From assembly GCA_964389925.1 (NCBI GenBank), contig CAYMGE010000017.1, positions 16,897 to 80,896 of the forward strand: a stretch of DNA of 64,000 nt, given 5' to 3'. This DNA comes from CALECP01 sp964389925 (GTDB lineage: Bacteria; Chloroflexota; Anaerolineae; Promineifilales; Promineifilaceae). The notes under the pieces are model-generated. The model worked only from the letters and a program-made list of their open reading frames with translations. It did not search any database and had not been told where the DNA came from. Position 1 is the first letter of the stretch. Every line of letters begins with the position of its first letter. Shown piece after piece: positions 8,117 through 16,350 of the stretch. The position numbers and the translations under genes are program-made.

Positions 8117-8203
8117 GCTAATTTCTTAAAGCGTAACTACGGCAAAAATTAGGGAAGAAAGGTGAAACGTAATTGGGGGATGTGCATAATTCCAGATGCA
8201 CAT
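8117..8203 (+). promoter_or_regulatory. Structured leader before the GT2 gene
   Basis: There are two nested or adjacent stems. CTAATTT pairs with AAATTAG around an inner CGTA/TACG pair, and a perfect 8-bp stem, ATGTGCAT (8180-8187) with ATGCACAT (8196-8203), follows. Whether this acts in regulation is unknown. Confidence 0.4.
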
Positions 8204-8230
8204 TAATGTAATTATCAACAGGAATTCGTC

Positions 8231-9466
8231 ATGCTCACATCTCTAATCGACAACGCCCACCATCAATTTGATTTAACAGAACAGGCTTCCCACGATCACC
8301 TTTTATCGCTCGTTGCAGAATTGCTTGAATCCGGCGTTCCCACTAGCGAGATCAAGCACGCCGCACGGCGTGCGCCGCTCGAATTCCGGCTGGCTGAAAA
8401 GCTGGTTGATTCGCGCCGCTATTTACAGACAGTCACGCAACCGCTCAAGATCGCGGTCGTGTTCGCCATGTGGGGGGAGCAGAATCGACTGTATCCAAAG
8501 CATGAGGAAAATCCGAATGGGGAGGATTCTCTGCGAGTGAAGCTGGCTCAGTTGGCGTGGGCAACGGCCGATACGCCAATCGACTGGACATTATATGCCG
8601 TTGACGACGGTGACCCCAATGAAAGCGGCCGAATTGCCCAAGAAATTGCCGCCACGCACCCACTAGGCGCACACGTCTCTGTCCTACATTTGGCGGACGC
8701 TGTGCCATCACAGGACGGGCCACTGGCTGGGTTAGAATCGGCCGAAAAATCTCGCAAAGGCGGAGCCATCATCTACGGCTGTATGCAGGCGATTGCCGAT
8801 GGCGCAGATGCCGTCATCTACACCGATGCGGATAATTCGGTACATCTAGGACAAATCGGCTTGCTGCTGCGCCCCTACCTGACGAAGGAGAGCAACGTGG
8901 TGCTTGGCAACCGCAAACATCCCGACTCGGTTTTGGTCAAGCAGGAAGGGCGTTGGGGCATTGGCATCAAGCTGCTACGCCACATGCAGCGCATGATCGG
9001 CAAACCAATTTTCTCGCTTGGCATCCGCGATACACAAGCCGCCTTCAAGCTGTATGATGCCGCGCTGCTCAAAGCGATCATTGCGAATCCGACCGTTTAT
9101 GACTTCTCATTTGACACAGATTGGATCATGGCCGTTATCAAGCGTGAAGAGCCATTTGTGACGGTGCCATTTGCCTTTATCGACTCGGCCGCCGAGTCCG
9201 CCTCCATTACCCAAGGCCCAATGACGACGTGGGAAACATTGCTGCACGGCCTAAAAGCGGCCGTTCGCAAACACGATCTGCCGCATGAAGTAGAGATGGC
9301 GCGGGTGTTGGATGAGGAGATTGAGGGGGCGGCCGATTTAGATTTGCTGATCAATCGACTGCCCCAGCAACTCGCCACCGCCACTGATGCCCAACTCGGC
9401 GACCCTGCAATTATGTCCCCCGCAGAGGTACAGGTCTGGATTCAGCAGTGCAAGCAAAAAGTCTGA
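8231..9466 (+). CDS. GT2-type glycosyltransferase
   Basis: A 411-residue protein with a GT-A fold. About 75 N-terminal residues come first, then a catalytic domain with VVFAMWGEQNRL, the acidic YAVDDGDPNESG, and the metal-binding DxD-like YTDADNS near residue 197. Further on, NRKHPDS, SLGIRDTQAAFKLYDA and FDTDWIMAVIKR resemble the acceptor region of dolichol-phosphate mannosyltransferase-like enzymes. No membrane helices follow, so it is probably soluble or peripheral. The donor and acceptor cannot be read from the sequence. It stands alone between two hairpin-rich gaps. Confidence 0.8.
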   Translation: MLTSLIDNAHHQFDLTEQASHDHLLSLVAELLESGVPTSEIKHAARRAPLEFRLAEKLVDSRRYLQTVTQPLKIAVVFAMWGEQNRLYPKHEENPNGEDSLRVKLAQLAWATADTPIDWTLYAVDDGDPNESGRIAQEIAATHPLGAHVSVLHLADAVPSQDGPLAGLESAEKSRKGGAIIYGCMQAIADGADAVIYTDADNSVHLGQIGLLLRPYLTKESNVVLGNRKHPDSVLVKQEGRWGIGIKLLRHMQRMIGKPIFSLGIRDTQAAFKLYDAALLKAIIANPTVYDFSFDTDWIMAVIKREEPFVTVPFAFIDSAAESASITQGPMTTWETLLHGLKAAVRKHDLPHEVEMARVLDEEIEGAADLDLLINRLPQQLATATDAQLGDPAIMSPAEVQVWIQQCKQKV

Positions 9467-9480
9467 TCGGGTTTCTATCG

Positions 9481-9513
9481 TGCGTATTGCGTAAATTGGA
9501 TACGCAATACGCA
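9481..9513. repeat. Heptad-unit hairpin downstream of the GT2 gene
   Basis: A perfect 13-bp stem with a 7-base loop, made of units such as TGCGTAT on the left and ACGCAAT on the right. It sits between two convergent reading frames and may serve as a transcript end for either strand. Confidence 0.75.
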
Positions 9514-9532
9514 AGAACAAGACCGCAATCAG

Positions 9533-9808
9533 TCACCTCCCCACCTCCCGCTTCTTTCGATTCAACGCCCGCATAAACTTCCATGGATCCTGTGGCGGAT
9601 TGACCTGCACCCGTTCGCGCAGCGCAACTGGCACTTGCTCAGGGTCATCCACCCACAGCCCCGCCAACGCTGGCACACCCGCCTCATCAAACCAGCGTTT
9701 AATTTTTGTGCGCCGCAGGTCGAGAGCTTGTAACTGCGCTGCCTTTGCCAACGCGCTCACATCACTCACTTGAATGGGCCTTCCCATTGAAGCTATTTTT
9801 GAAACCAA
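9533..9808 (-). pseudogene. Remnant of an LRR protein C-terminus
   Basis: The 91-residue frame contains one clear internal leucine-rich repeat, VSDVSALAKAAQLQALDLRRTKI. This is followed by the kind of tail (WVDDPEQVPVALRERV, then NPPQDPWKFMRALNRKKREVG) expected after the last repeat of a longer LRR protein. The first dozen residues do not continue the repeat pattern, and there is no LRR coding sequence further upstream. I read it as the surviving 3' end of a deleted gene. A genuine short protein starting at either ATG (9808 or 9787) cannot be excluded. Confidence 0.45.
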
Positions 9809-9851
9809 CTAGTATTCCAAATTTATGAATTTGAGGGGTGTTGATTTCTAG

Positions 9852-10058
9852 CGTCGTGGCTTTAGCTCGACGTTTTCGAGGCGAATGCCCTGTAGCAGCG
9901 GCATTCATGCCGTTGGGATTTATCCCCGTTTTCGCGTGCAATCGCGCCATTTATGTCGGCATCAATACCGACGCTACCAGCTTCGCATGGCGCGATGCGC
10001 CCGTTGCCGAACGAATACATGTCGCAATGCGACCGCTGCGCGAACGGCATGAATGCCG
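9852..10058 (+). repeat. Cluster of mini-hairpins in the lon leader
   Basis: At least seven short palindromes lie in about 200 bases: CGTCG/CGACG (9852-9872), CGGCAT-N2-ATGCCG (9899-9912, repeated at 10045-10058), GGGAT-N2-ATCCC (9915-9926), GTCGG/CCGAC (9955-9972), CGCAT/ATGCG (9984-9999) and GTCGCA-A-TGCGAC (10021-10033). The 384-base gap between the LRR remnant and lon holds this cluster and nothing else that I recognise. Confidence 0.6.
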
Positions 10059-10192
10059 ACACTACAGAATCGGCCGTTCGTTATAACGAGAATGCGCCTT
10101 TCCATCCTTCACACAAACATCTACAATATAGCCTTTGTGCATGGTCGGCGTTGACAGAATCGGCCGCACTTTTCGCTTCAAAATCCAAAGGC

Positions 10193-12619
10193 ATGTCTAT
10201 GTTTGATGAAGAAGACCTCGAATTTCCCCCTTTTCCCGATCTACTCGGCGCGGTGATGCAGTTGAGCGAAGAAGTGATCGATGATGTCGTGCTGGATGAC
10301 GACGGCACGTTTGAGCGGCCGCTGTTGCCATTGCGCGGCATGGTACTATTTCCCCAAATGGTCACGCCGCTGTTTGTCGGCCGTGACAGCTCGCTGGCAG
10401 CTATTCAGGCAGCGGCAGCGCATGGTGAATCATTGATTGCGGTCGCACAACGGGATGGCGAAACGCTGTATCCGGGGGCGAGTGACCTCTATCTGATCGG
10501 AACTCATACGCGGGTAGGCAAAACATTGCGGCTACCTGATAACAGCTTGAGTGTCTTGTGCCAAGGGCAAGGGCGCGTCGAGATTGTCGCGTTCACCCAG
10601 TGGGAGCCGTATATTCGGGTGCGCGTGCGGCCGATTTACCAGCCCAAGGACTGGAATGAGCAGACGGAAGCCCTCATGCGTGCCACCCTCGACATGTTTG
10701 AGAAAGTGGTCGAAATGAGCCGTCGTATCCCCGATGATGCGTTTGCATTTGCGCTCAATGCCGGTAATGCGGGCTTTCTGGCCGATTTCATCACCACCAC
10801 GCTCGACCTGCCACTCAAGGCAAAGCAAAGTTTGCTGGAGACGCTCGACCCCATCGAGCGACTGCGAACAATTAGCGTCCTGCTGGGGCGCGAGGTTGAT
10901 CTGCTTGAAGCAGAGACGCTGATTCATCACAAGGTGCAGCAAGAGATCGACAAGAGCCAGCGCGAGCATTTTTTGCGCGAACAGATGCGCGTGATTCAGG
11001 GAGAGCTTGGCGAAGGGGATATTTTCACCCAAGAGCTAGCCGAGCTAAAAGAGACGATTGCCAACATCGAGCTGCCCGACCCCGTACAGGCAAAGGCAGA
11101 CAAGGAGTTGGCGCGATTGGCGAGTATGCCACCGATGTCGCCCGAAATGGGCGTGATTCGCAATTACTTAGATTGGCTAGTAGATATTCCGTGGCATAAG
11201 GCATCTGAGGATAATCTCGACGTGAAGCACGCGACCAACGTTCTAAATGCTGATCACTACGGGCTGGAAAAGGTCAAAGATCGGATTTTGGAATATATTG
11301 CGGTTAAGGCGATTGCGGCCGATAAGATGAAAACACCAATTCTATGCTTTGTCGGCCCACCCGGCGTGGGCAAAACGTCGCTAGGCAAGTCGATTGCACG
11401 GGCGTTAAATCGTCAGTTTATACGCATGAGCTTGGGCGGGATGCGCGACGAGGCCGAAATTCGCGGTCATCGTCGCACGTATATCGGCGCAATGCCGGGG
11501 CGCATTGTCCAATCACTGCGGCGCGTCGGCACAAATAATCCGCTCTTTATGCTCGACGAGATCGACAAAATCGGCAAAGATTTTCGCGGTGATCCTTCAT
11601 CGGCTCTGCTAGAAGTGCTTGACCCTGAGCAAAATCACGCCTTCCGCGACCACTATCTCGACTTAGATTTAGACTTAAAAAATGTGATGTTTGTGACGAC
11701 GGCGAATAATTTGCGGCCGATTCCCCCACCCCTACGCGACCGCATGGAGATCATCGACTTTTCCAGCTATCTCGACAATGAAAAGATCGAAATTTGTCGC
11801 CGCTTTATCATCCCGCGTCAGCTAGAACAACATGGGCTGGACAATGAAGGGATACGCATTAGCGAGTCTGCGCTCAAAATGTTGATTCGCCAATATACCT
11901 ATGAAGCCGGCGTGCGAAATCTGGAGCGTGAGATTGGCAGCGTTTGTCGCAAGCTGGCACGCAAGCTGGCAGAGGGCAAACGGTTTCCAAAGAAGATCGG
12001 CCGAAAACAGCTCGAAGACCTACTCGGCGCACCCAAATTTAGCGAAGATATGCTACATGAGGAGGATGAGGTCGGGCTGGCAATGGGTGTTGCGTGGACG
12101 GCCAACGGCGGTGACACGATGCCAATTGAGGTCAATCTGATCCCCGGCGGCAAGGGCAACTTGCAGCTAACGGGCAAGTTAGGCGATGTCCTAAAAGAAA
12201 GCGCACGGCTCGCTCTGACCTACACGCGCAGCCGATGCAAAGAGCTGGATATTGCACCCGAACGCTTTGATACAACGGACATTCATATCCACATGCCAGA
12301 GGGGGCTGTGCCGAAGGACGGGCCGAGCGCAGGGGTTCCACTGACAATTGCGCTGATTTCGGCGTTTACGGGTCGGCCGATTTCCCGCACTGTTGGCATG
12401 ACGGGGGAGATTACGTTGCGCGGCCGAGTTCTGCCCGTCGGTGGCATCCGCGAAAAAGCATTAGCAGCCGGGCGCGTTGGCATCAAAACGTTTGTCATGC
12501 CCAAGAAAAATCACAGCGATTTACAGGAAATTCCAAAAAATTTGCACCAACAGCTAAACTTTGTCGAAGTTTCGCGGATTGATGATGTGTTAGAGGTCGC
12601 GTTGCTGCCTGCCTTATAA
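10193..12619 (+). CDS. lon: ATP-dependent protease Lon
   Basis: Lon is a cytoplasmic AAA+ serine protease that degrades misfolded and regulatory proteins. In order, the protein has an N-terminal LON substrate-binding domain (LLPLRGMVLFPQMVTPLFVGR), a coiled linker, and an AAA+ module with Walker A GPPGVGKTS at about residue 388 and Walker B FMLDEIDK. The C-terminal protease domain has catalytic Ser about 712 (PKDGPSAGV) and Lys about 755 (GIREKALAAG), the expected dyad. I start at ATG 10193 (or 10199). A longer in-frame start at 9953 would translate the mini-hairpin cluster. The 808 residues agree with the family. An acidic N-terminal stretch (MFDEEDLEFPPFPD) is a small oddity. Confidence 0.96.
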   Translation: MSMFDEEDLEFPPFPDLLGAVMQLSEEVIDDVVLDDDGTFERPLLPLRGMVLFPQMVTPLFVGRDSSLAAIQAAAAHGESLIAVAQRDGETLYPGASDLYLIGTHTRVGKTLRLPDNSLSVLCQGQGRVEIVAFTQWEPYIRVRVRPIYQPKDWNEQTEALMRATLDMFEKVVEMSRRIPDDAFAFALNAGNAGFLADFITTTLDLPLKAKQSLLETLDPIERLRTISVLLGREVDLLEAETLIHHKVQQEIDKSQREHFLREQMRVIQGELGEGDIFTQELAELKETIANIELPDPVQAKADKELARLASMPPMSPEMGVIRNYLDWLVDIPWHKASEDNLDVKHATNVLNADHYGLEKVKDRILEYIAVKAIAADKMKTPILCFVGPPGVGKTSLGKSIARALNRQFIRMSLGGMRDEAEIRGHRRTYIGAMPGRIVQSLRRVGTNNPLFMLDEIDKIGKDFRGDPSSALLEVLDPEQNHAFRDHYLDLDLDLKNVMFVTTANNLRPIPPPLRDRMEIIDFSSYLDNEKIEICRRFIIPRQLEQHGLDNEGIRISESALKMLIRQYTYEAGVRNLEREIGSVCRKLARKLAEGKRFPKKIGRKQLEDLLGAPKFSEDMLHEEDEVGLAMGVAWTANGGDTMPIEVNLIPGGKGNLQLTGKLGDVLKESARLALTYTRSRCKELDIAPERFDTTDIHIHMPEGAVPKDGPSAGVPLTIALISAFTGRPISRTVGMTGEITLRGRVLPVGGIREKALAAGRVGIKTFVMPKKNHSDLQEIPKNLHQQLNFVEVSRIDDVLEVALLPAL

Positions 12620-12698
12620 CTTCGACCACATCCGCAACGATCCATGACGCACTGTGTTATACTAGCCATACTTGTTGGTTGGTTAGCAGAGGAGCGAC

Positions 12699-13865
12699 AT
12701 GGTGGAAAGAAATGGGAAAATAGCCCTTGTTCTGGCAGGTGGTGGTTTAGCAGGAACCGTTTATGAATTAGGTGCGCTGCGGGCAATCGACGATTTGCTG
12801 ATAGATCGCACGGTCAATGATTTTGACATCTTTGTAGGCACAAGCGCAGGGGCAATTGTGGCGGCCGGTTTGGCAAATGGACTCAGTGCCGCCACGATGC
12901 TACAAGCGATTGAAGGCGTACACCCAAAACTCGCGCCCTTTCGCCAACGCGATCTCTTTCGTGTCAACGCACGCGGCATGATTCAGCGCGTTGCCACCTT
13001 TCCCACCAACGTTCGCAAAGTTATCAAACACTATCTACGAAATCCTAGCGACATTACGATGTTTGACGTGGCGTGGGAGCTTTCGAGCGTTTTCCCGCCC
13101 GCGCTGTATGATGGGCTTGCGTTAGAGAGCTATGTGCGTGCGCTGCTCAATCGTTCGGGCGTACATAATCGCTTTACGGAGCTTGAGCGCGAGCTTTATC
13201 TGATTGCGACCAGCTTGGAAAGTGGACAGCGCGTTGTCTTTGGGGAGGCTCCTTACGATAGGGTTGCCATCTCACAGGCGATTGCGGCTTCATCGGCCGT
13301 CCCCATCCTCTACAAGCCCGTGCGGATTGGGGATGAAGAGTTCGTCGATGGCTGTTTGCGCGGCAATGCGAGCTTAGACGTGGCGATTGAAAAGGGTGCA
13401 AAACTGATCGTCTGTGTCAACCCGCTTGTGCCGTATGACAACTCGGCCGATGTTCGCAACCAAAAGCGTGGCTTTTTGAGCGATCAAGGGATGCAGGTAG
13501 TCGTCAATCAGGTGCTTCGCATCGCCATGCACAGCGGTTTGCACTATCACATCAAGCAGTTGCGACGACAGCATCCCGACGTGGACATCATCTTAATCGA
13601 GCCAGAACGGGATGATCGGCCGATGATGAACGCCAACGTGATGCGTTACTCAACACGCCGCATGTTGGCACGGCACGGCTATGAGTCAGTCACGACCAAC
13701 CTCGCGGAGGAGTATCATTACTTCAAGGCGATTTTGTCCCGTCACAACATCGGGATTTCGCGTAAGAATGTCCTGCCTGAACTCGATGTTTTACGGAAGC
13801 CAAATGGGCAAAACGGCCGAGTCAGACAGTTATTATCCGGTGTTCAGGTCATTTTGCGCGGTTGA
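12699..13865 (+). CDS. Patatin-like phospholipase
   Basis: A 388-residue protein with the patatin fold: the oxyanion-hole motif VLAGGGLAGTVYELG at the N-terminus, the nucleophile elbow GTSAG at about residue 48 and the dyad Asp in DGCLRGN around residue 215. Such enzymes hydrolyse acyl esters of membrane lipids. There is no signal peptide, so it should act in the cytoplasm or at the membrane face. The start is supported by AGGAG upstream. Its stop codon abuts that of the convergent glycosyltransferase, the two stops forming TGATCA. Confidence 0.88.
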   Translation: MVERNGKIALVLAGGGLAGTVYELGALRAIDDLLIDRTVNDFDIFVGTSAGAIVAAGLANGLSAATMLQAIEGVHPKLAPFRQRDLFRVNARGMIQRVATFPTNVRKVIKHYLRNPSDITMFDVAWELSSVFPPALYDGLALESYVRALLNRSGVHNRFTELERELYLIATSLESGQRVVFGEAPYDRVAISQAIAASSAVPILYKPVRIGDEEFVDGCLRGNASLDVAIEKGAKLIVCVNPLVPYDNSADVRNQKRGFLSDQGMQVVVNQVLRIAMHSGLHYHIKQLRRQHPDVDIILIEPERDDRPMMNANVMRYSTRRMLARHGYESVTTNLAEEYHYFKAILSRHNIGISRKNVLPELDVLRKPNGQNGRVRQLLSGVQVILRG

Positions 13866-15029
13866 TCATTCTTTTATGATAGGTGATCCGCCATTCATAA
13901 TCAGTGGCTCGTGCTTAACATGGCCATTTGATTTACGCACCGCATCGCGCACATCGCGGTCAAAGCGTTTGACGTATTGCGTCAGGCTCATCTCTTCGAT
14001 GATCTTTTTGCGGCCGAAACGCCCCATCCGCTGCGCCTCGTCGGGATTATCCAACAGATAACGAATCGCATGTCTGAGCGTCACTGGGTCTTCTGGTGGC
14101 ACATAAAAGCCGTTTTCGTCGTGGATAATCACGTCTGTCTGTCCCGGTGTGCTGGTGCAAATAATCGCCTTTTCCATCGACATCGCTTCCAATAATGCCG
14201 TCACACCCGCCTGAAATTCGACGTGATAGAGCGGCATCACGACAAACTCGCTATACGCATAAAGAGCGCGTAATTCATGTTGGCTAAAACGGTGAACGTG
14301 AACGTTGTCGGGGATTTCAGCCTGCTCTGTTGTGTCACCTCGCTTTGACCACGGGCTACCCGCCGCAATGATGACCTGTATATCTAGCCCGCGCACCGCT
14401 TCAACCAGCGTTGGGTAATCTCGAAATTCGAGACCAACGGCGCAGATGGTCGGCAATCCGGGATAGTTGAGGTCAAGTTGTGGGCGGATGTCCTCGTAGA
14501 GCGGACTGGGCGAAAAGAAGTCATCATCGACCATAAAGGGCGTGAAAACAACACGGCGCGGCTCCAATCCCCAACGCTCTTCAATGAACTCTTTTTGCCA
14601 TGTCGCGTAGACGTAGAAGATATCGATGTGAGTGTAGATGCGGAAATAGTCAAAGAACAGTGTCTTTTTGCCGACTGAGAGGATGTGGACGATCATCATG
14701 TGCGTCGGCCGCTGCTTGTCAAACAGCCCCACATATTTGAGCAAAATTGCCAGCGGAATGCCGATCTGCTCGCCATCGGTAAAGATAACTTTGTATTGTT
14801 TGCGCAGAATGAAGCACGCCCATGCAATTAGCAAGTTGATGCCGCCGATCTTTTCGAGCAGTCGCCCGAATCGCCCACTCACTTCGCGTGCCTTTGGCAC
14901 ATCAAGCAGATCAGCACCAAATGCGTCAGCCATCTGGATGTAATCGGCCATCGGCCGATTGCCGCGTGCGATCTCGTCCAAGATATCCTCTTTGATTGTC
15001 CCCGATACGGTTAGCAATACGTCACTCAT
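13866..15029 (-). CDS. GT4-type glycosyltransferase
   Basis: A 387-residue GT-B enzyme. The C-terminal half has the GT4 signature (FSQHELRALYAYSEFVVMPLYHVEFQAGVTALLEAMSMEKAIICTSTPGQTDVI, in which the Glu of ALLEAM binds the donor) and ENGFYVPPEDPVTLRHAI. The N-terminal domain has one hydrophobic stretch (INLLIAWACFILRKQYKVIF) that could lie on the membrane. It ends the minus-strand glycan locus, 179 bases downstream of the next GT4 gene. The gap holds a dispersed repeat (15164-15200) and a weak hairpin, so it may have its own promoter. The sugar is unknown. Confidence 0.82.
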   Translation of the reverse strand: MSDVLLTVSGTIKEDILDEIARGNRPMADYIQMADAFGADLLDVPKAREVSGRFGRLLEKIGGINLLIAWACFILRKQYKVIFTDGEQIGIPLAILLKYVGLFDKQRPTHMMIVHILSVGKKTLFFDYFRIYTHIDIFYVYATWQKEFIEERWGLEPRRVVFTPFMVDDDFFSPSPLYEDIRPQLDLNYPGLPTICAVGLEFRDYPTLVEAVRGLDIQVIIAAGSPWSKRGDTTEQAEIPDNVHVHRFSQHELRALYAYSEFVVMPLYHVEFQAGVTALLEAMSMEKAIICTSTPGQTDVIIHDENGFYVPPEDPVTLRHAIRYLLDNPDEAQRMGRFGRKKIIEEMSLTQYVKRFDRDVRDAVRKSNGHVKHEPLIMNGGSPIIKE

Positions 15030-15163
15030 GATTTTTTCCGGTACTACGGTATGCAGAACTAAGCCCCCGCAAGAAACTTAGTTGCTGTATACGATTTGTC
15101 TAAAAGTTGAGGAGCCGAAACTGTATTCCCGTCTCCCGTGCAAAGGATATTGCGTGAGGTTAG

Positions 15164-15200
15164 GCTCTCTCTCCCTGTCGGAGAGGGCTGGGGTGAGGGT
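15164..15200. repeat. Dispersed CTCTCC/GGAGAG repeat followed by GGGGTGAGGGT
   Basis: A short hairpin (CTCTCC, CTGTC, GGAGAG) followed by GGCTGGGGTGAGGGT. Near-identical intergenic elements occur in many unrelated bacterial genomes in my recollection. This is the only copy that I saw in the window. Confidence 0.5.
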
Positions 15201-15208
15201 TTTACGCG

Positions 15209-16336
15209 CTAATTATTTACCACATCCTTGAGCAGTGCGATCAAGCGTTTTGCGTTGCGTTCCGCATCAAACCGCTCTGTCACCACTTGGACGGCGCGTT
15301 CACCCATCTGTTGCCGCAGGGCTGGATTGACGATTAGCCGCCGCAGTTTCATCACAAGCGCGTCTAGCTCGCCGGCAGGTGTGATAAATCCCGTTTCCCC
15401 ATCGTGTACAATTTCGGGAATGGCAGCTACGTCAGTTGAGATGACGGGCAATCCCGCCGCCCCCGCTTCCGACAACACCATCGGCAAGCAATCTCCCAGC
15501 GTTGGCAAACAAAAGATGTCGCTGCTGTGATAGAGTGCTTTGAGTCGCGCACTATTGGGCTGCATGTCGTTGTAAACGGTTAAAAATGGTTCCTCATCTA
15601 CCGTGTCGCGGGTGACGAGATGCAACTCGATGGGGTAGCTCTCATGCACCAGTTGGCGACACGCTTTTAAGAGTAGATCACCGCCCTTACGTTTCAAATT
15701 GCCACCGACAAAGAGTATTTTGCACGTTGGGGTTTGGATTTTGGGGTTTGGATTTTTCCAGTCTGCCACGTTGACACCGGGGGGGATGGTGGTGATTTTT
15801 TCGGCCGAAACACCATAATCCTGCACCAAGCTATCTTTTGCCCAATCGCTCCACGTCACTAGATGACATGCTGCATTGTACGCAGAGCGGTTGAGCCAAA
15901 ATTTGAGCGTCTCCCCTTTGCCGGGGGTATGTTCATAGAATTCACCAAGCGCATCATATTGTAACGGTGTTGCGTCGAGCGAGATGATGCTAGGTATCCG
16001 CCTGACCCAATCTTGCGCCAAAATTGCGGTCACTTGCGTGTGGAAAAAGAGCGCGTCAAGCTCGGTCTCTTGGCGCATTTCGCGGATCGCTTTGCGTGCC
16101 TGTAGCCCAGCTTTGACCGTCCAGTTGTTCGTTTTTCCCGCAAGCCCCGCCGTCATATCCTGACTGGGCAACCCCCAATATGGGGTGATCTCATCGTCAT
16201 GAAGCAAATTCTGCTGCAAATTTTTGCCATGTGTGATGTGTCCTAACGCCTGTTCAATAATAAATCCAACATGCAGTGTGCGGCTTGGCACATCTGTATT
16301 TTGTTCACTGTTGACTATGACCTGTTCACTAACCAC
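15209..16336 (-). CDS. GT4-type glycosyltransferase (tandem paralogue A)
   Basis: A 375-residue GT-B enzyme, clearly related to the next gene upstream: both share SLDATPLQYD/CTDITPIQYD, the W-S-x-W-(A/T)-x-D-S-L-(V/I)-QDY segment, a (V/L)PPGV motif, ILFVGG and YxxMQPNSA. The donor-binding region is DIFCLPTLGDCLPMVLSEAGAAGLPVISTD. The GTG start at 16336 overlaps the end of the upstream gene by eight bases. The first dozen residues (MVSEQVIVNSEQN) are encoded by a heptad repeat array, so the native N-terminus may begin near TLHVGFII. It probably works in the same glycan pathway as its paralogue. Confidence 0.82.
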   Translation of the reverse strand: MVSEQVIVNSEQNTDVPSRTLHVGFIIEQALGHITHGKNLQQNLLHDDEITPYWGLPSQDMTAGLAGKTNNWTVKAGLQARKAIREMRQETELDALFFHTQVTAILAQDWVRRIPSIISLDATPLQYDALGEFYEHTPGKGETLKFWLNRSAYNAACHLVTWSDWAKDSLVQDYGVSAEKITTIPPGVNVADWKNPNPKIQTPTCKILFVGGNLKRKGGDLLLKACRQLVHESYPIELHLVTRDTVDEEPFLTVYNDMQPNSARLKALYHSSDIFCLPTLGDCLPMVLSEAGAAGLPVISTDVAAIPEIVHDGETGFITPAGELDALVMKLRRLIVNPALRQQMGERAVQVVTERFDAERNAKRLIALLKDVVNN

Positions 16337-16350
16337 GATTTACTAACTCC
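16302..16350. repeat. One-sided heptad array across a gene overlap
   Basis: Seven consecutive 7-base units, for example TGTTCAC (twice), TGTTGAC and TAACCAC. Unlike the other arrays there is no inverted partner. It supplies the last residues of the upstream GT4 protein and the first dozen residues of the downstream one, in different frames. Confidence 0.65.

Noticed and set aside
9953..10192. An 80-codon N-terminal extension of Lon
   Set aside because: It would translate the mini-hairpin cluster, and it is not part of the Lon family; the ATG at 10193 gives a normal length.
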